Source of the DNA: Halovenus marina
GTDB taxonomy: Archaea; Halobacteriota; Halobacteria; Halobacteriales; Haloarculaceae
Length of the DNA stretch: 64,000 nucleotides
Direction of reading: 5' to 3'
Assembly: GCF_051414115.1 (NCBI RefSeq)
Contig: NZ_JBLKNZ010000001.1
Span: 744,001-808,000, forward strand
A program made the position numbers and the translations under genes. Below, in pieces: positions 8,349 to 16,444 of this stretch (position 1 is its first letter; every line of letters begins with the position of its first letter). Below the pieces are notes generated by a model. It was given only the letters and a program-made list of their open reading frames with translations, did no database searches and was not told the origin of the DNA.

Positions 8349-8360
8349 GCGAGGATACAC

Positions 8361-9038
8361 ATGAGACCACTGACAATCGACGACGACGAGAGAGGCCAGG
8401 TGGGTATCGGAACGCTGATCGTGTTCATCGCGATGGTGCTGGTGGCGGCAATCGCGGCGGGCGTTCTGATCAACACGGCTGGCTTCCTGCAGAGTCAGAG
8501 CGAACAGACCGGCCAACAGAGTACAGAACAGGTGACCGACCGACTACAGGTTGTCTCCACCTCTGGTGTAGTCGACTCGACGGACGGGGAGATACACGAA
8601 GTGAACGTGACGGTGTCGAAAGCGCCGGGTGCGGGTGATATCAACTTGTTGAACGTCACGGCGCAGTGGACTGGTCCATCCGGATCCTATGACCTCCTCA
8701 ACAATCAGGCGATCGAAGGAATCCAACTACCCGCCAACGACGTGAAGGGGTTCACGACAGACCAGTTCAAAGACGCCAGTGACTCGTATGAACGCGGTAA
8801 ATCCGAAGTCCTGACGAGTTCGGACGACCGATTCATCATGACCTTCACACTGAAACATGATGACACTAACGTAGATGACAACAGGATCACAAACAGTGAC
8901 GCCGGCTCGCTCGATATTTCTCCACTAGGTGAGAACGAAGAGGTGCTGATCGAGTTGACGACCCAGTCGGGTGGCGTCACAGAACTGCGATTCCAGACGC
9001 CTGCCTCGCTCCGGTCTGACAGTTCCGTCTCGCTGTAA
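8361..9038 (+). CDS. arlA: Archaellin 3 (archaellum filament protein)
   Basis: 225-aa archaellin precursor with leader MRPLTIDDDERG and cleavage expected before QVGIGTLIVFIAM. It shares the assembly helix, the NVTAQWTGPSGSYD core and the C-terminal ENEEVLIELTTQSGGVTE block with its two neighbours. It is the most diverged copy: variable loops at residues 112-128 (NNQAIEGIQLPANDVKGF) and 162-185 (LKHDDTNVDDNRITNSD). More synonymous changes in the second half also suggest it was conserted with copies 1-2 less recently. Own promoter and T-rich terminator. Confidence 0.96.
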   Translation: MRPLTIDDDERGQVGIGTLIVFIAMVLVAAIAAGVLINTAGFLQSQSEQTGQQSTEQVTDRLQVVSTSGVVDSTDGEIHEVNVTVSKAPGAGDINLLNVTAQWTGPSGSYDLLNNQAIEGIQLPANDVKGFTTDQFKDASDSYERGKSEVLTSSDDRFIMTFTLKHDDTNVDDNRITNSDAGSLDISPLGENEEVLIELTTQSGGVTELRFQTPASLRSDSSVSL

Positions 9039-9047
9039 CGCATCAGC

Positions 9048-9064
9048 CGTTTTCTTTCTTTTTT
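9048..9064 (+). terminator. T-rich terminator after archaellin 3
   Basis: GTTTTCTTTCTTTTTTG starting about 10 nt after the stop codon. Confidence 0.55.
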
Positions 9065-9204
9065 GCTATCGCCCTCGACAGCCCCGCAACTAGCAACATG
9101 CCGTCTGTCAGTCTCTCTCTTCGACCACAGACGTCATGCGGAGACCGTCAGCCACGAGTCAGACGCGGAGATACGCTTATACGCGTTCGTCACAGAGCAT
9201 AGAT

Positions 9205-9858
9205 ATGGTCGATGGGCCCGACGACCTCGACCCGGAGGAGAATGCTGGGCCTGAAGAGGGGCGGGTACTCTCGCCCGAGGAACTTGACATCAGCGACAGC
9301 GAACACGTCACGCAACTCGACGAGGGCCGCTTCGTCGTCTCGCCGGACGCCCAGAGCGGGCCACCGCAACCGCCCGAACCAGCACGGCAACCTTCAGACG
9401 AGAGTGAGGATCCCTCGGCGGAGGAATCAGAACCCGAACCGGAGCCGGAACCGCCCGAGACTGGCCGAACCAGTCTCGGCACTCAACCGAAGACAGACGA
9501 CGCGGAACTCTCGCTCGATGCCGTTCACGCGTGGTTGCGGGACGATTTCGAGTCGAGCGACTCCCGGTATGCGTTCGACGTGACCGCCTCCTTCGAGGGG
9601 ACGGTGAGCCAGCGCCGGATGCAGTCAAACGACGTGGTCACCGTCTTCGAGAGCCTCCTGCTCTGGTACGCTCAGCAGGTCGACGAGAACACGCCCGTCG
9701 AGGAGGTGCTCGGCATCCTGCTGATGGAGTCGAACGTTCCCGTCCGGTATCCACCCAAAAGCATACACGCGCTCATCAAGTCGAGCGGGCTCGACCCCGA
9801 CGACTCGATTGCCGAGTTGCTGGCAGCTATCAGGGAGGACGACGGACTCCAGCTATAA
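9205..9858 (+). CDS. Archaellum-cluster acidic protein (DUF7500-like), function unknown
   Basis: 217 aa, soluble, no signal or membrane segment. Residues 1-90 are low-complexity and acidic, with a Glu-Pro run (EPEPEPEPPE). Residues 98-217 form a compact domain: LDAVHAWLRDDFESSD, a region resembling a small alpha/beta module, then LIKSSGLDPDDSIAELLAAIRE. I chose the ATG at 9205, not 9136, because the TATA box CTTATA (9176-9181) predicts transcription from about 9203. From memory, haloarchaeal archaellum clusters carry a conserved protein of this kind (DUF7500); not verified. A structural or regulatory role in motility is inferred from position only. Confidence 0.75.
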   Translation: MVDGPDDLDPEENAGPEEGRVLSPEELDISDSEHVTQLDEGRFVVSPDAQSGPPQPPEPARQPSDESEDPSAEESEPEPEPEPPETGRTSLGTQPKTDDAELSLDAVHAWLRDDFESSDSRYAFDVTASFEGTVSQRRMQSNDVVTVFESLLLWYAQQVDENTPVEEVLGILLMESNVPVRYPPKSIHALIKSSGLDPDDSIAELLAAIREDDGLQL

Positions 9859-9947
9859 TCGCGCTGACGATGCAGACCACGCGATGACGAGGCCGACTGC
9901 ATAATGACGAGAGCGACAGACCGAGAACACGCTGACGCTATGATGGC

Positions 9948-10439
9948 ATGGATTGGAACCGCACACTGAGCGATCTGACGGTGGACCGTTTCGTTGCCGT
10001 TCTAGCAGTCGTCGTGTTCGTTCTCGCCCTCGCCAGCCCGCTCGTCGGACTGTCGCTGACAGAGTCCGGATCTGACAACTTTCAGGACGGCACTGCCACC
10101 ATCACCGTGGAGCAACCGACCACAGACCGGTTGTCCGTGACTGCGGGTCGGTTTGGGACGCGCGCAGTCTATCTCCGGGTTCCGGATCTGGTCGCGACAG
10201 TCGAAGCAGTCTCCGGACAGCCACGGATCATCTACGAGATAACGGTTCCTGAACTGGGTGTCGAACTCAGGGAAACGCGCGTCGTCGATTCGACCGGAAC
10301 GGTCCGGGTGCGGATGGAGGACCGCGCGTTCGAACGGCTTTCTGCAGGGGCCTACGACGCGCGACTCGTCGTTCGTATCCAGAGCACCGACGGGGACTGG
10401 ACAGTCCGTGACCGGCCGCTGGAGGTGACTGTTCCATGA
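9948..10439 (+). CDS. Membrane-anchored extracellular protein, function unknown
   Basis: 163 aa. A short cytoplasmic N-terminus is followed by one membrane helix (FVAVLAVVVFVLALASPLVGL, residues 15-35). The rest is an external beta-rich domain (DGTATITVEQPTTDRLSVTAGRFGTRAVYLRV and further strands), with no cysteine and no known motif. The stop codon overlaps the next start (ATGA), so it is co-translated with the large membrane protein that follows. I do not recognise the family. The pair sits inside the archaellum/chemotaxis island, so a link to the cell envelope around the motor or to surface glycans is possible but unproven. Confidence 0.75.
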   Translation: MDWNRTLSDLTVDRFVAVLAVVVFVLALASPLVGLSLTESGSDNFQDGTATITVEQPTTDRLSVTAGRFGTRAVYLRVPDLVATVEAVSGQPRIIYEITVPELGVELRETRVVDSTGTVRVRMEDRAFERLSAGAYDARLVVRIQSTDGDWTVRDRPLEVTVP

Positions 10440-12364
10440 GCGCAGAGACCACGAGCGACGCGGCGGACGCGACGAGCCGAGCAGAACGCGGGTTTCGGGA
10501 CCGGATCAGAACAGTCCTGTTTGGCGACGGCATCGGTGTGATGCTGTTTCTCGGAGCAATCGCATTTTACACGCTGTACTGGCGTGTCGGCTTTTTTATC
10601 GCAGATTCTGTGACGGTCGCAAACGCGCTCGCAAACGTCGCAGAGGGTCGACTCGCGGTCACCGAGAGCCGCTACGGGCTGGCTCCCGGGATACAACCGG
10701 GGATGGTGGAGGTCGACGGGACACTGTATGGCCGCAACTACGGGCACGTCTTTCTCGCCGTGCCGGTACTCGCCGTCATCGAACTGGTCGACGTTCTGAC
10801 CGACCTCCGACTCGCGCTCGCGGGCGTCTGGAGTCTCGTCGTGCTGGCGCTGTTTCGGCGCTGTGGGCGCTACGCCGACCGCAACTGGCTTGGGACGGTA
10901 GGTGCCGTTCTCGCGACGGGGCTCTTTCTCGGGGCTGTCGCAGTCGGGACGGCGATTCCGGACGACCAGCATCCGGTACTCGCCTTGCAACTGAGTACGA
11001 TGCTCGTGGGCGCGCTCGCGGCGACGACGCTGTATCGACTCCTCGCCCGGTTTCACGGGCGACGGGTGGGCGCAGTCGCGGGGCTCGCGTTCGTCGTCGC
11101 CACGCCAGTCAGCTTCTGGGCGACGATTCCGAAACGTCACGTTCTCACGGTCGGGCTGGTCGTTCTGACGCTGTACTGGTTCGCGGTGAGCCGCGATTCC
11201 AGCCACCTCGGCGCGCGCGCCGGTGCCTACGGAGCCTTCGGTCTGTTCGCGCTGCTTCATCCATTCGAGGCGGTCTTTCTGCTGGCAGTGTTCGCGCCGC
11301 TCGATTTCCTGACCGCACCCACGAACGACCGGTACAGCACGGCGGTCATCGGCGGCGTCTTCTTCCTGTCGGTACTCCCGCTGTTCGTCGTCAACACGCT
11401 CATATCGGGCAATCCACTCAAGGTGCCACGGTTGCTCTCGGCAATTCCCGACGACTTCACCGGACGAGCACCCGGGGAAGCAGCCGATCCGGGCGGACAG
11501 ACTGGCAACGGATCCGCGACTGGAAGTGGTGGGCCAGCCAACGGATCTGTCGAGGACGACGGCTTCCTTCCCGGTCCGATCGGACGAGGGCTTGGCTACA
11601 CTACAACTGTCGTCGGTTTCATGCTCGATGCCGTCACGAGCGGGCTGGATGCGCTCCGTGACCCCGAACGGCTCTATCACACGTTCGTCAGAAGTGGGTG
11701 GATTCCGGACCTTCGCTACGAGGTCAACGACTTCGAGACGGTCGAGTTGACCATGCTCGAATCGTTCCCGTTGTTTGCCGCCCTGCTGTGGCTTCCCGTC
11801 GCCGCCGTCCAGCGGCTTCGTGCAACCGAAATCATGCGGTTTCGGGGCGTGTTGCCAACGACAGCCGCCGGTCAGACCGATCTGCTGGCTGCTGGTTACG
11901 CCGTCGTGTTTACCGTCGTCTACCTGCCGCGACTGCCGCTTATCTCTCAGATCACCGTTCGGTACATCCTGCCGGTCGTCCCGCTGATTCTCTACGGTGT
12001 CGTTCGGTTCGGCGTGGTCAACGAGGCGATAGCCCGACACTGGCGTGCCCTCGCTGGGAGCTATCTCGTGACGCTCCTCGTGGGTGGAATTGCGCTTCTG
12101 ACCGCGCTGTTTACGCTCGGACTCGCATCGGGCGAGGCGATGCAACTGCATGCACTGCTCGGAATCGCCGCGGGTGCGGTCGGTGCGCTCGCCGTGCTCT
12201 CGGAGCCACTCCACGAACGCCGGGATGTCGTCGCTATCGGACTTGGCGTACCGGCGGCAGCCGCGACGCTACTCGTCTGTTTCAGCGGGCTCGTCTACTT
12301 CCAGTATGGCCCGTTCGCACTCGATGTCGTCCGCGTCGCGACCGACTGGCTTCCCACCGTGTAG
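10436..12364 (+). CDS. Polytopic membrane protein, possible GT-C-type glycosyltransferase
   Basis: 642 aa with about 12 hydrophobic helices. The first loop after helix 1 (ADSVTVANALANVAEGRLAVTESRYG) resembles the first external loop of GT-C enzymes that use lipid-linked sugars, but I see no clear acidic catalytic pair, so the assignment is tentative. A Gly/Ser/Pro-rich linker at residues 343-372 splits the protein into an N-terminal bundle of about eight helices and a C-terminal bundle of about four. It overlaps the 163-aa membrane-anchored protein by ATGA. A role in decorating archaellins, which carry N-glycosylation sequons, would fit the context. A non-enzymatic transporter-like role is not excluded. 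Confidence 0.7.
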   Translation: MSAETTSDAADATSRAERGFRDRIRTVLFGDGIGVMLFLGAIAFYTLYWRVGFFIADSVTVANALANVAEGRLAVTESRYGLAPGIQPGMVEVDGTLYGRNYGHVFLAVPVLAVIELVDVLTDLRLALAGVWSLVVLALFRRCGRYADRNWLGTVGAVLATGLFLGAVAVGTAIPDDQHPVLALQLSTMLVGALAATTLYRLLARFHGRRVGAVAGLAFVVATPVSFWATIPKRHVLTVGLVVLTLYWFAVSRDSSHLGARAGAYGAFGLFALLHPFEAVFLLAVFAPLDFLTAPTNDRYSTAVIGGVFFLSVLPLFVVNTLISGNPLKVPRLLSAIPDDFTGRAPGEAADPGGQTGNGSATGSGGPANGSVEDDGFLPGPIGRGLGYTTTVVGFMLDAVTSGLDALRDPERLYHTFVRSGWIPDLRYEVNDFETVELTMLESFPLFAALLWLPVAAVQRLRATEIMRFRGVLPTTAAGQTDLLAAGYAVVFTVVYLPRLPLISQITVRYILPVVPLILYGVVRFGVVNEAIARHWRALAGSYLVTLLVGGIALLTALFTLGLASGEAMQLHALLGIAAGAVGALAVLSEPLHERRDVVAIGLGVPAAAATLLVCFSGLVYFQYGPFALDVVRVATDWLPTV

Positions 12365-12404
12365 CTGGCATGTCGTCCCTCTCCCGGCCCGGAGTATCAA
12401 CGTC

Positions 12405-12427
12405 GATAATCTCCGGGAAGCATTTAT
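12405..12427 (+). promoter_or_regulatory. Motility-type promoter of cheY-cheC-cheD
   Basis: GATAAT (12405-12410, in CGTCGATAAT, the same ten bases as in archaellin 3), 13 nt (CTCCGGGAAGCAT), TTAT (12424-12427). The flanks are unrelated to the archaellin promoters, so the match is independent evidence for a shared element. Confidence 0.65.
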
Positions 12428-12458
12428 TTACACGTTTCCGGTACATTCCGGGTGAGAA

Positions 12459-12818
12459 ATGGCAGAAGTACTGATCGCTGACGACTCCGAGTTCATGCGG
12501 AACCTGCTGCGGGAAATCCTGGAGGAGGACCACACGATAATCGGGGAAGTCGAAAACGGTGTCGAAGCCGTCGAGGTGTTCAAAGAAGAGCAGCCGGATC
12601 TCGTGATGATGGATATCGTGATGCCGATCCGCGACGGGATCGAGGCCACAGACGAGATCAAAAACGCAGCGCCGAGCGCGAACGTCATCATGTGTACGAG
12701 TGTGGGACAGGAGGAGAAGATGAAAGAGGCCGTCAAGGCGGGGGCGGACGGGTACATCACCAAACCCTTCCAGAAGCCGAGCGTCATGGAGGCCATTCAG
12801 GACGTCGTTCCCTCCTAA
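12459..12818 (+). CDS. cheY: Chemotaxis response regulator CheY
   Basis: 119-aa single receiver domain. Phosphorylated by CheA, it carries the signal to the archaellum motor (in haloarchaea through CheF adaptors, not seen in this window). Acidic pair Asp8-Asp9 (IADDSEF), phospho-acceptor Asp52 (VMMDIVMP), switch Thr80 (MCTSVGQ) and Lys102 (ITKPF) are all present. First gene of cheY-cheC-cheD, under a promoter that shares the GATAAT element with the archaellin genes. Two nucleotides separate it from cheC. Confidence 0.96.
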   Translation: MAEVLIADDSEFMRNLLREILEEDHTIIGEVENGVEAVEVFKEEQPDLVMMDIVMPIRDGIEATDEIKNAAPSANVIMCTSVGQEEKMKEAVKAGADGYITKPFQKPSVMEAIQDVVPS

Positions 12819-12820
12819 CG

Positions 12821-14035
12821 ATGCAGGTGGACGTCCAGTCGCTCGACACGTTCAACCAGCTCGCTCACAGCGGCGCACAGGAGGCGACCGCCGCCCTCGC
12901 GCAGATGACCGGGATCGAGGCGACCGTCGAGGTGACGCACATCACTCTGATCGACCGCGCCGACGTTGGCGGCGAACTCGGGACGGGCACGTTCACCGGC
13001 GTTCAGTTCGACTTCGAGGGCGCACTCAGCGGTGAGACGGTGCTTGTGTTCGAGGAGGGAAGCACCGACCAGATCGTCGAGGCGCTGATGCCGGGTGGGT
13101 CGGCAGACGAGTCGATGGCCCGGTCCAGCGTTGAGGAGATCGGGAACATCATGATGAGCGGCTTCATCGACGGCTGGGCCGACTATCTCGGCGCGGGCAT
13201 CGACCACACGCCACCGACCTATATCGAGCGTGACGGCGCGAACGTCTTGCCGGAGGGTCCGGACGCAGCCGACAACGACCAGGTGTTCGTGTTCCGGAGC
13301 GAGATTCGCTGGGCGGGCGCGGACATCGGCTTTTACATCTACATGCTTCCGGCCTACGACCCGATGGCAGAACTGATGGCCGACCAGGCCGGGTCCGAGG
13401 ACGACGCCATCCCGATCGAAAAGCTCGAAGCGTTCAACCGAATGACCCGGGAGGGGACGAAAAACGCCGCGTCGAACGTCGAGATGATGTCCGGTATCGA
13501 GACCGAAGCGGAGGTCTCACAGATCTCCTTTGCCCCGATAGAGGACGTACCGAAGGCGCTCGGGGAGGAAACCGTCGTCGGGACCGTCGTGGAGTTCACC
13601 GGTGCGCCGAGTGGCTATCTGCTGGTGCTGTTCGACGAGCGGTCTGGCAAAAACGTCGCCGAGGCGCTGATGCCGGTCGAGATGGATGCCGACGGGCTGA
13701 CAGACCAGCACAAGTCGGCCATCGAGGAACTCGGTAACATCATCACGAGCGGGTTCGTCGACGGCTGGGCGAACGTCTTGCAGCAGTCCATCGAGCACAC
13801 GCCGCCGCGGCTGGTCCACGACATGGGGAAGGCGGTCATCGACCCGCTCGCGGCTCAGCTCGGCCAGCATCAGCGCCACGCCTTTATCATCGACTCGCGG
13901 ATGCGAACGGACGAGGTCGATTTCGAGAGCGAGATCTACGCGCTCCCGAATGAAGCCGAACTCCGGGAGGCGCTCGACGCGTTGGCCGTCGAGCGAGCAG
14001 ACCAGACCGAGGCCGACGTCGAAGAGATCTTCTGA
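12821..14035 (+). CDS. cheC: CheC, tandem-domain CheY-P phosphatase
   Basis: 404 aa made of two CheC-type halves in tandem (about residues 1-205 and 206-395). Each half starts with a FN(Q/R)(L/M)...A helix and has the phosphatase signature E-x2-N followed 23 residues later by Pro: VEEIGNIM...HTPP in the first and IEELGNII...HTPP in the second, so both sites look active. The family dephosphorylates CheY-P and binds CheD. The start at 12821 is right after the cheY stop; a longer open frame reading back into cheY is not the gene. Confidence 0.93.
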   Translation: MQVDVQSLDTFNQLAHSGAQEATAALAQMTGIEATVEVTHITLIDRADVGGELGTGTFTGVQFDFEGALSGETVLVFEEGSTDQIVEALMPGGSADESMARSSVEEIGNIMMSGFIDGWADYLGAGIDHTPPTYIERDGANVLPEGPDAADNDQVFVFRSEIRWAGADIGFYIYMLPAYDPMAELMADQAGSEDDAIPIEKLEAFNRMTREGTKNAASNVEMMSGIETEAEVSQISFAPIEDVPKALGEETVVGTVVEFTGAPSGYLLVLFDERSGKNVAEALMPVEMDADGLTDQHKSAIEELGNIITSGFVDGWANVLQQSIEHTPPRLVHDMGKAVIDPLAAQLGQHQRHAFIIDSRMRTDEVDFESEIYALPNEAELREALDALAVERADQTEADVEEIF

Positions 14036-14066
14036 TCATGCACGGCACTGAGGGGACTGAGACGGA

Positions 14067-14585
14067 ATGAAAGTCTACGACGGAAGCGAGACTGACGGGG
14101 ACGCCGGAACCGGCGAACAGCGGAAGGTCGGCATCGCCGAGTACGACATCGTGACAAACGGCGCAGAACTGACGACGAGCGGTCTCGGTTCCTGTATCGG
14201 CGTTGCACTCTACGACACGAAGGCGAGCGTGGCCGGACTCGTTCACGTGATGTTGCCTGCGGCCGACGAGATGGAGGACGGCTCACCCGCGAAGTTCGCC
14301 GATTCGGGGACGGAACTGCTCATCGAGGAGATGGAAGTCGCCGGAGCAGACAGGACACGGCTGGAGGCGAAGATTGCTGGCGGCAGCGACATGCTCGACT
14401 TCTCGGAGGGCGGATCCGGCATCGGCGACCGAAACGCAGCGCAGGTCCAGGAGACCCTCGCACAGTACAATATTCCGGTCGTCGGGGAGGATGTCGGCGG
14501 CGACTACGGCCGGTCGCTCCGACTGAACGGCACGAACGGCGACCTGGTCGTCACGAGCGCAAACAGAGAGAAACTCCATCTGTGA
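14067..14585 (+). CDS. cheD: Chemoreceptor glutamine deamidase CheD
   Basis: 172 aa. Deamidates glutamines in chemoreceptors and partners with CheC. The catalytic triad is visible: Cys43 in GLGSCIGVALYD, His60 in AGLVHVMLP, and Thr37 in the preceding turn. The C-terminal part AGGSDM...IGDRNAAQVQETL...VVGEDVGGDYGR is typical. The N-terminus has a short acidic extension of about 18 residues. Last gene of the cheY-cheC-cheD operon, followed by 260 nt of regulatory DNA before the archaellum motor operon. Confidence 0.95.
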   Translation: MKVYDGSETDGDAGTGEQRKVGIAEYDIVTNGAELTTSGLGSCIGVALYDTKASVAGLVHVMLPAADEMEDGSPAKFADSGTELLIEEMEVAGADRTRLEAKIAGGSDMLDFSEGGSGIGDRNAAQVQETLAQYNIPVVGEDVGGDYGRSLRLNGTNGDLVVTSANREKLHL

Positions 14586-14787
14586 CCATCCTGTCTGTGA
14601 GGTTCCGTGACCATCACACACCCCGGACTGACCGCGGGCCCGTCTGACGACCGGCAGACTCTGTTTCAGCTTCTGATAGCTATGACGCTGTTCTCAGATA
14701 AACGCAGGCAAAAACAAACGTCGGACCATAATTTGCGAAGTATCTCCTTGTATTTACGAACCAGGTTTTGATTCTATCCGTATATTT

Positions 14788-14804
14788 TCAGATATGATAT
14801 CTGA
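14788..14804. promoter_or_regulatory. 17-bp palindrome upstream of arlCE operon
   Basis: TCAGATATGATATCTGA, a perfect palindrome around a central G, next to a TATA-like GTATATTTT (14780-14788). Its position fits an operator for the arlCE-J operon. Confidence 0.5.
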
Positions 14805-14817
14805 GACGGTACATTCA

Positions 14818-14832
14818 AGGGTAGACGACCCT
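14818..14832. promoter_or_regulatory. AGGGT/ACCCT inverted repeat upstream of arlCE
   Basis: AGGGT, 5 nt (AGACG), ACCCT, ending 14 nt before the arlCE start. It could be a second operator or a leader hairpin. Confidence 0.35.
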
Positions 14833-14845
14833 GTTTATACGGATA

Positions 14846-16444
14846 ATGAGCGGTATCACGTCGCTACAGGTTGCTGTCCCGGAAGCGACGGCGATGACGG
14901 TCGTTTTCGTGCTACTCACTGGGGGGCTGGTGGGGATGAGCATTCGGAACATGTTCGATTCGATCATGTCCGAGGACGGCGACAGCGACGGTGACGACGA
15001 CGGCGGCGACGACCTTGGCGGTGGCCTCATGGGTGAAGAGGAAGACACCGGAGGCGGCGATGATGATCTTGGCGGGTTGGGTGGTCTCGACGACGGCGAC
15101 GACCTGGGTGGGTTCGACGACGGCGGCGAATTCGACGACATGGACGGCGGTGGCGGCGGTGGTGGCAACGTCGACGAACTCGAACACCGCCTCGACGAAC
15201 TCGAAAACGAGGTCGGCAGCCTCTCCTCGACGGTCAATACGGTCCGCAACGAGAACGAGCAGATCTCGGAGACCGTCGGAGAAGTCGAGGAGAACGTCCG
15301 GAAGTTACTCGATATTTACGAGATGGTCACGCGGGGTGTCAATCCCTTTGCCGACGATATCGAGGCCGGGATGGGCGGTCCCGGTGACGACGGCTCGTTC
15401 GGTCTCTTTGCGGACGAGGGCGACGACAGCGAAGAGGACATCGACGAGGACATCGCTGAGGCAGACGCCGAGGGCTTTTTCGACGACGACCTCGTCGAGG
15501 AGGAAGAGTCGATGGAGACAGACGCCGATATCGACGACGTGCTCGGCGGCACAGACGACGAGGACACCGGCGACGAGTTTCAGGACAGTTTTGACGAGGA
15601 TTTCGACGACGATGAGTTCGGAGGCATGGACGACATGAGTCAGGCAGACGAAAGCGAGGAGACTGACGACAGCGGCGGCGGAACCTCCTTCGAGGACCTG
15701 AAAGACGAGTACGAATCTGGCGACGCAGAGTGGGCGGAGGAGGACGACGGTGACGAGATGGACACTCTCGACGACGGGGGTGACGTAATCGAGGACAGCG
15801 ATGTGGCTGATCCCGATGACGGCGACTTCGGGATGGACGACGACGACGACCTCGCTGACGACGAACTGTTCGACGAGGTCATCGAGGACGAGGAGACAGA
15901 GCCGATGGAGACTGCAGCGGAGATTGACCAGTCGGCGGCCGAACCGGAACCCGAGCAGGAGCCACTTTCGGAGCCGGAGCCAGAACCCGACGTGACTGGG
16001 ATGGAAGAATCGACGCCGGAACCAGAGCCCGACGCGACCGAGACGGAAGACTCGACGACCGAGCCGACGGAGACGGCGGCCGCAAACGCGGACAGACAGA
16101 GCGAGGACACGGCAGACGACGATGGCAAGCCATATCTCTCGACGCTTCCGGAGGGGTTCGCGGCGGATCTGGTCGTGGTCGAGTGGCTCGAATATCTCGT
16201 CTCCGAGGTCGGCGTTCGGGAGACTGCACGTGCGATAGACTACTACGAGACCATCGACTGGATCGACGAGAGTGTCGCCGACGACTTACACGAGTATCTC
16301 CGGGGATTCGACGGCGGAGCGAACGGAACGCTGACGATCGACCACCACACGACGAGCCTGCAGTACATCAGCCAACTCGACGGCGACGGCGGGGCAAGCT
16401 TCGGCCAGCTGCACGGAGGTGGTCTGGATGGGCTTCAGCGTTAG
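14846..16444 (+). CDS. arlCE: Archaellum cytosolic ring/switch protein ArlCE (FlaC/E fusion)
   Basis: 532 aa. Forms, with ArlD-type proteins, the cytosolic part of the motor that receives chemotaxis signals in euryarchaea. After a hydrophobic N-terminal stretch (AMTVVFVLLTGGLVG) comes an Asp/Gly-rich region, a coiled coil (residues 109-155, VDELEHRLDELENEVGSL) ending in the family motif YEMVTRGVNPF, and 250 residues of very acidic low complexity. A C-terminal FlaD/E domain follows (LPEGFAADLVVVEWLEYL, ARAIDYYETIDWIDE). No separate arlD is seen in the window. First gene of an eight-gene operon with overlapping or abutting genes. Confidence 0.9.
   Translation: MSGITSLQVAVPEATAMTVVFVLLTGGLVGMSIRNMFDSIMSEDGDSDGDDDGGDDLGGGLMGEEEDTGGGDDDLGGLGGLDDGDDLGGFDDGGEFDDMDGGGGGGGNVDELEHRLDELENEVGSLSSTVNTVRNENEQISETVGEVEENVRKLLDIYEMVTRGVNPFADDIEAGMGGPGDDGSFGLFADEGDDSEEDIDEDIAEADAEGFFDDDLVEEEESMETDADIDDVLGGTDDEDTGDEFQDSFDEDFDDDEFGGMDDMSQADESEETDDSGGGTSFEDLKDEYESGDAEWAEEDDGDEMDTLDDGGDVIEDSDVADPDDGDFGMDDDDDLADDELFDEVIEDEETEPMETAAEIDQSAAEPEPEQEPLSEPEPEPDVTGMEESTPEPEPDATETEDSTTEPTETAAANADRQSEDTADDDGKPYLSTLPEGFAADLVVVEWLEYLVSEVGVRETARAIDYYETIDWIDESVADDLHEYLRGFDGGANGTLTIDHHTTSLQYISQLDGDGGASFGQLHGGGLDGLQR

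Noticed and set aside
9160..9180. Possible eighth copy of the motility promoter block before the DUF7500-like gene
   Set aside because: The 13 nt before TTAT resemble archaellin 3 (10 of 13), but the upstream hexamer GTCAGA does not match GATAAT, so I left it out of the set.
10352..12214. 620-codon antisense frame opposite the polytopic membrane protein
   Set aside because: Composition rich in Arg, Glu and His and lacking hydrophobic cores, typical of an antisense shadow. The forward frame has clear membrane helices and ATGA coupling.
14833..14840. TATA-like TTTATAC just before arlCE
   Set aside because: It is only about 10 nt from the start codon, too close to drive a transcript containing the chosen ATG; TATA-like bases near 14780 fit better.
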